Positions 33,620-36,702 of a stretch of 36,702 nucleotides of DNA are shown here, piece after piece. Where the stretch lies: NCBI GenBank assembly GCA_002724675.1, contig PBPL01000018.1, positions 5,743 through 42,444 on the forward strand. Reading direction: 5' to 3'. Both the position numbers and the translations under genes were made by a program. The DNA comes from Deltaproteobacteria bacterium (GTDB lineage: Bacteria > Myxococcota_A > UBA796 > UBA9615). Under the pieces are notes generated by a model. The model searched no databases and had not been told where the DNA came from. It was given only the letters and a program-made list of their open reading frames with translations. Every line of letters starts with the position of its first letter. Position 1 is the stretch's first letter.

Positions 33620-35428
33620 ATGCCTCCGATGACCGACCCCGCACTGCCACAGGCCGCGCAGCCGGATGATTCAATCGCCGCTTCTACTGGCGTGGGTCGG
33701 CTGACGCTTGCCGTGGTGGCCCTGGTCTTTTCCGGGGCATCGCAGGTCTTTGCATCCGCTCCCTACAGTTGGTACGCGGCACACTTGCTCAGTTTCGTGC
33801 CCGCCCTGTACGTGCTCGATCGCCTCCATGGTCGCCGCGCGCTTCTGGCGGGTTGGCTGGTGGGGATCTCTGCGAACTTCTCCATCTTCTACTGGGTGGT
33901 GCAGACGGTGGAGACATTCTCCAACTTGCCCATCGTGCTCGCCTACGGGTGCTTGCTGCTGTTCAGCCTCGCCTTCGGCTTCTACTTTGCGGTCTTTGGT
34001 TGGGGCTTTGCGCCCATCAAGCGCATGGCGGGGCCTTGGTGGCCGGTGGCCATCGCGGCGTGGTTCGCGGCAGTGGAGTATCTGAACCCTCAACTCTTTC
34101 CGTATTTCCAGGGAGTGAGCTTCTACCAGGAGCCTCGCGTTTTTCTGGTGGCTAGCCTCACCGGGGTGCCCGGTCTCAGCTTCTTCGTGCTGCTGGTGAA
34201 TTGCATCGTCTTGGATCTGGTGCTGCGCCGCCGCGACGGTGTGGCGGCGATGCTGGCTCCTTCGAGCTTGCGCAACATGGCGGTGGCTGGCGCGTTCCTT
34301 CTGCTCTCTGTGGCTTGGTCGTCTCACCGTCTGCAGCTCATCGAGGCTGCCGAGGCCGAGGCTGAGACCGTGCGTGTGGCACTGGTTCAGACCAATCGCA
34401 ACGTTCACCAGGTGCGGGCCATGAACGCCAAGAGCCGCTTTGCGAAGGTCAACGACTTCGTGGATCTGTCTCTGGAGGCTTTGGCTGCCGATCCTGAGAT
34501 TGACGTGTTCGTTTGGCCCGAAGGCGCTCTCAGTGGAGGACCTGGGGCCCGAAGGAATCGCCGAGCGAGGCAGTTCGTGGCCGAGACGGGAGTCGAACTG
34601 TGGACGGGCGGCTCGTCGTCACGGCGCGACGACGAGGGAAGACGTAGGAGCTACAACTCTGCCTTCCGAGTGCACGGTGAGGGGACCATCGAGCCCCGAT
34701 ACAACAAGAACATTCTCTTGCCCTTTGGCGAGTTCATGCCCTTTGAAGAACTCCTCCCGATCCTCAAGAAGATTCAGGGTGTGGGGAACTTCGAGGCTGG
34801 CTCTCAGTTGACTCTTTTCGAGTCTGACCTCGGCGATTTCGTTTTTCTCATATGTTACGAAGCGATCCGTCATCGCTATGTGCGCGGTGGTGTGAACCAG
34901 GGAGCCGATCTGCTCGTGAATATCACCTATGACGCTTGGTTCGGCGACACGGGTTGCCCGCACCAGCACCTGATGTTGTCGGCGATCCAGGGCGCTCTCT
35001 ATGGCCTGCCCCTGATCCGAGCGGCGACGACGGGGATCTCGGCTGTTGTGGATGCGCGAGGCATGCTCGTAGAGACAACAGGCGTGTTCGATCGGACCGT
35101 CTTGGTCCGTGACGTGAAGCGCTTGCAGGTGCCTTCGGTCTATGCCCAGTGGGGTGACTGGTTTGCGTGGCTCTGTGTGCTCAGCACATTAGTGCTCTTG
35201 GCTCGTGGGTGGTTGCTACAGGCTCCTGCGGGGCGCAGAGGTTGGGTGGCCTGGGTGGCTGTCTGCTTGTGGGTCCTTGCCGTGCCGGCTATGTGGGGGG
35301 CCAACCCTTACCAGCCGGTCATGGATTGGATCTGCTGGTCCTCCTGGTTGGCTGTGGTTCTGGGCGTTCCCGCGCTCGTGTTCTGGCGATTGCGGGGTCG
35401 TGCCGTAGATCTCGGAGAGAAGTCATGA
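33620..35428 (+). CDS. lnt: apolipoprotein N-acyltransferase
   Basis: The 602-residue product is a membrane enzyme that adds the third acyl chain to lipoproteins. It has about six to seven TM helices in the first 235 residues, then a nitrilase-type periplasmic domain (about 250-490) with the catalytic triad Glu301 (VWPEGAL), Lys363 (YNKNILLPFGEF) and Cys412 (FLICYE). A C-terminal membrane anchor follows (about 510-590). It is about 90 residues longer than E. coli Lnt because of longer terminal membrane regions (three extra C-terminal helices). ATG 33629 is an alternative start. It is divergent from the hydrolase-bioB cluster, and the next gene starts inside its stop codon (ATGA). Confidence 0.93.
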   Translation: MPPMTDPALPQAAQPDDSIAASTGVGRLTLAVVALVFSGASQVFASAPYSWYAAHLLSFVPALYVLDRLHGRRALLAGWLVGISANFSIFYWVVQTVETFSNLPIVLAYGCLLLFSLAFGFYFAVFGWGFAPIKRMAGPWWPVAIAAWFAAVEYLNPQLFPYFQGVSFYQEPRVFLVASLTGVPGLSFFVLLVNCIVLDLVLRRRDGVAAMLAPSSLRNMAVAGAFLLLSVAWSSHRLQLIEAAEAEAETVRVALVQTNRNVHQVRAMNAKSRFAKVNDFVDLSLEALAADPEIDVFVWPEGALSGGPGARRNRRARQFVAETGVELWTGGSSSRRDDEGRRRSYNSAFRVHGEGTIEPRYNKNILLPFGEFMPFEELLPILKKIQGVGNFEAGSQLTLFESDLGDFVFLICYEAIRHRYVRGGVNQGADLLVNITYDAWFGDTGCPHQHLMLSAIQGALYGLPLIRAATTGISAVVDARGMLVETTGVFDRTVLVRDVKRLQVPSVYAQWGDWFAWLCVLSTLVLLARGWLLQAPAGRRGWVAWVAVCLWVLAVPAMWGANPYQPVMDWICWSSWLAVVLGVPALVFWRLRGRAVDLGEKS

Positions 35429-36702
35429 CATCGCCTGTGGAACTCGGGGTCTATGTGCCGGTGGTCTTGAGTGGGCGGATGGCGTTTTGTTGTGCTTTCG
35501 GGCTGGAGGTCCTGGTGGTCGACCTGCCCCAGAGACGTGAAGACGACAGCGCTTCGCCGCAGGTGGGGGAGTCTCTGACCATGGAGCTCCATCTGGGGCC
35601 GGGCCGACGCGTGAGTGGGCTGGCGACCGTGGCGTCTTTGGGTTCGTCACCTCCAGGTGGCTTTCAGCGTCTGCACCTTGATGTGACCGAGCTCGACGAC
35701 GACGGCGAAGAGCGGCTCTCGGCGTTTCTATCGGCCCGGAGAAAAGACAGTCACCTGGACATCGTGGCGTCTCGCGATGTGGAGGCCGCACACACGCGTG
35801 CGGGCTGGGACGATGTTCGGCTGCCACACGTAGCGCTGCCAGAGGCGCACCCTGACGACGCCAACTTGGGTACGACCTTTCTCGGGAGAGCCCTGGCTGC
35901 ACCTGTACTCATCGCCGGAATGACCGGGGGTACCGAGCGTGCGGGAGCTGTGAACCGCGCGCTAGCCAGGGTTGCGCAGGAGCTGGGACTCGGAATGGGC
36001 TTGGGCTCTCAGCGGGCCATGGTTGAAGACCCTTCCTTGCTCTCTAGCTTTCGTGTTCGTGCCGAGGCGCCGGATATCTTGTTGCTCGCCAACATCGGCG
36101 CGGTTCAGTTGAGCCATGGCGTCAGTGCCGACGATTGTCGGCGGTTGGTGGGTGAGGTCGAGGCGGACGCACTCGCCATTCACCTCAATCCGCTGCAGGA
36201 GATGATTCAGCCGGAGGGCGATCGGGATTGGCGGAACCTGAGACCGCTGATTGAAACCGTGGTCACATCGGTGGGGGTGCCTGTGGTGCTCAAGGAGACA
36301 GGCTGTGGTCTGTCCGGTGACATGGCTCTGCTGGCGCGCGAGATGGGAGTCGCTGCTATCGATGTAGGCGGGACCGGGGGGACCGCGTGGGGCTTCATCG
36401 AGGGTTTTCGCGCGGCTGACGAGCAGCACCAGGCCATGGGAGCTACCTTCCGAGACTGGGGCATTCCCACGGCTGAAGCGCTCGACCAATGTCGCGAGGC
36501 TCTGGGGCCGGACTTCCCCATCATTGCCACGGGAGGGGTTCGCCATGGCTTGGATGTGGCCAGAGCCATTGGTCTGGGTGCGAACCTAGCTGGGATGGCG
36601 TTACCCTTCTTCCGGGCGGCTGATGTCTCGCAGGATGCGGCGTTGGCCCTTGGCACTCGGATTCTTGAGGAGTTACGTATTGCGATGTTCTGTGCGGGGG
36701 CA
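35425..36702 (+). CDS. fni: type 2 isopentenyl-diphosphate isomerase with PilZ-like N-terminal extension (3' end missing)
   Basis: The frame is open to the end of the window (426 residues visible, no stop). Residues 105-426 are a canonical FMN-dependent type 2 IPP isomerase, which interconverts IPP and DMAPP: RRKDSHLDIV, PVLIAGMTGGTE, LGMGLGSQRAM, the catalytic HLNPLQEMIQPEGDRDW, KETGCGLS, the FMN phosphate site DVGGTGGTAW and ATGGVRHGLDVARAIGLGA. Residues 1-104 are an extension not found in the family as I know it. It looks like a beta-barrel domain of PilZ type (GESLTMELHLGPGRRVSGLATVAS...GGFQRLHLDVTELDDDGEERLSAFL), though the RxxxR and D/NxSxxG c-di-GMP motifs are absent. ATG 35425 overlaps the lnt stop (ATGA), which fits translational coupling and supports the long start. 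Confidence 0.9.
   Translation, partial: MTSPVELGVYVPVVLSGRMAFCCAFGLEVLVVDLPQRREDDSASPQVGESLTMELHLGPGRRVSGLATVASLGSSPPGGFQRLHLDVTELDDDGEERLSAFLSARRKDSHLDIVASRDVEAAHTRAGWDDVRLPHVALPEAHPDDANLGTTFLGRALAAPVLIAGMTGGTERAGAVNRALARVAQELGLGMGLGSQRAMVEDPSLLSSFRVRAEAPDILLLANIGAVQLSHGVSADDCRRLVGEVEADALAIHLNPLQEMIQPEGDRDWRNLRPLIETVVTSVGVPVVLKETGCGLSGDMALLAREMGVAAIDVGGTGGTAWGFIEGFRAADEQHQAMGATFRDWGIPTAEALDQCREALGPDFPIIATGGVRHGLDVARAIGLGANLAGMALPFFRAADVSQDAALALGTRILEELRIAMFCAGA

Noticed and set aside
35423..35902. 159-codon - strand frame over the start of fni
   Set aside because: Pro/Arg/His-rich shadow; the + frame is continuous with a canonical isomerase.

Overview
The window is a GC-rich bacterial chromosome segment with tightly packed genes. 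The gene content points to a delta-proteobacterial lineage, most likely Myxococcota or a relative. The signs are an FHA-GGDEF protein, a transmembrane Ser/Thr kinase, lipoproteins with acidic thrombospondin type 3 repeats or PPC domains, a GWxTD-like protein, a complete MoxR/Bat operon and a type 2 isopentenyl-diphosphate isomerase. This placement is an inference from gene content; there is no rRNA or other taxonomic marker. I see no insertion sequence, phage gene, tRNA or CRISPR array, so the segment looks like core chromosome with some lineage-specific genes.

Layout. Bases 1-2417 (+) hold the 3' part of a DsbA-like thioredoxin-fold protein, an FHA-GGDEF protein, infA with a terminator-like hairpin in its leader, and a small RRM RNA-binding protein. 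Bases 2472-9081 hold a divergent pair (a membrane-anchored CAP-like protein on - and a degenerate CHAT-like protein on +), then a secreted phosphodiester glycosidase-family protein, a six-TM Ser/Thr kinase and a thrombospondin-3/vWA lipoprotein. Bases 9112-20507 (-) form one long probable operon that starts with dnaJ and continues with a short BatD-like protein, MoxR ATPase, DUF58 protein, a DUF4381-like protein, BatA, a BatB-BatC fusion, BatD, BatE and a GWxTD/BamE-like exported protein; most junctions overlap by 1-4 bases.

Bases 20574-25608 hold psd (+), dnaK (-) and groES-groEL (+). The start regions of dnaJ, dnaK and groES share one promoter architecture: CTTGACA, a 16-base spacer ending TGA(C/T), then TAnnnT. 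This suggests common heat-shock or general-stress control that would also cover the Bat operon. No CIRCE element was seen. The dnaK start region also carries three direct repeats spaced exactly 11 bases apart.

Bases 25748-36702 hold lgt, a ribosome-hibernation factor (-), a uridine kinase-like protein, a large PPC-domain lipoprotein (-), and a - strand cluster of alpha/beta hydrolase, DUF2225 protein and bioB. Last come lnt and, overlapping its stop codon, an isopentenyl-diphosphate isomerase (fni) that runs off the end. This isomerase has an unusual N-terminal extension of about 104 residues that resembles a PilZ domain.

Functionally, the window links proteostasis (DnaK, DnaJ, GroESL, hibernation factor), the envelope-associated MoxR/vWA system, and lipoprotein or membrane biogenesis (Lgt, Lnt, Psd, Fni). 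The strongest candidates for something undescribed are the PilZ-like/Fni fusion, the dnaJ-headed Bat operon under a shared chaperone promoter type, the phased repeats at dnaK, and the terminator-like leader of infA.
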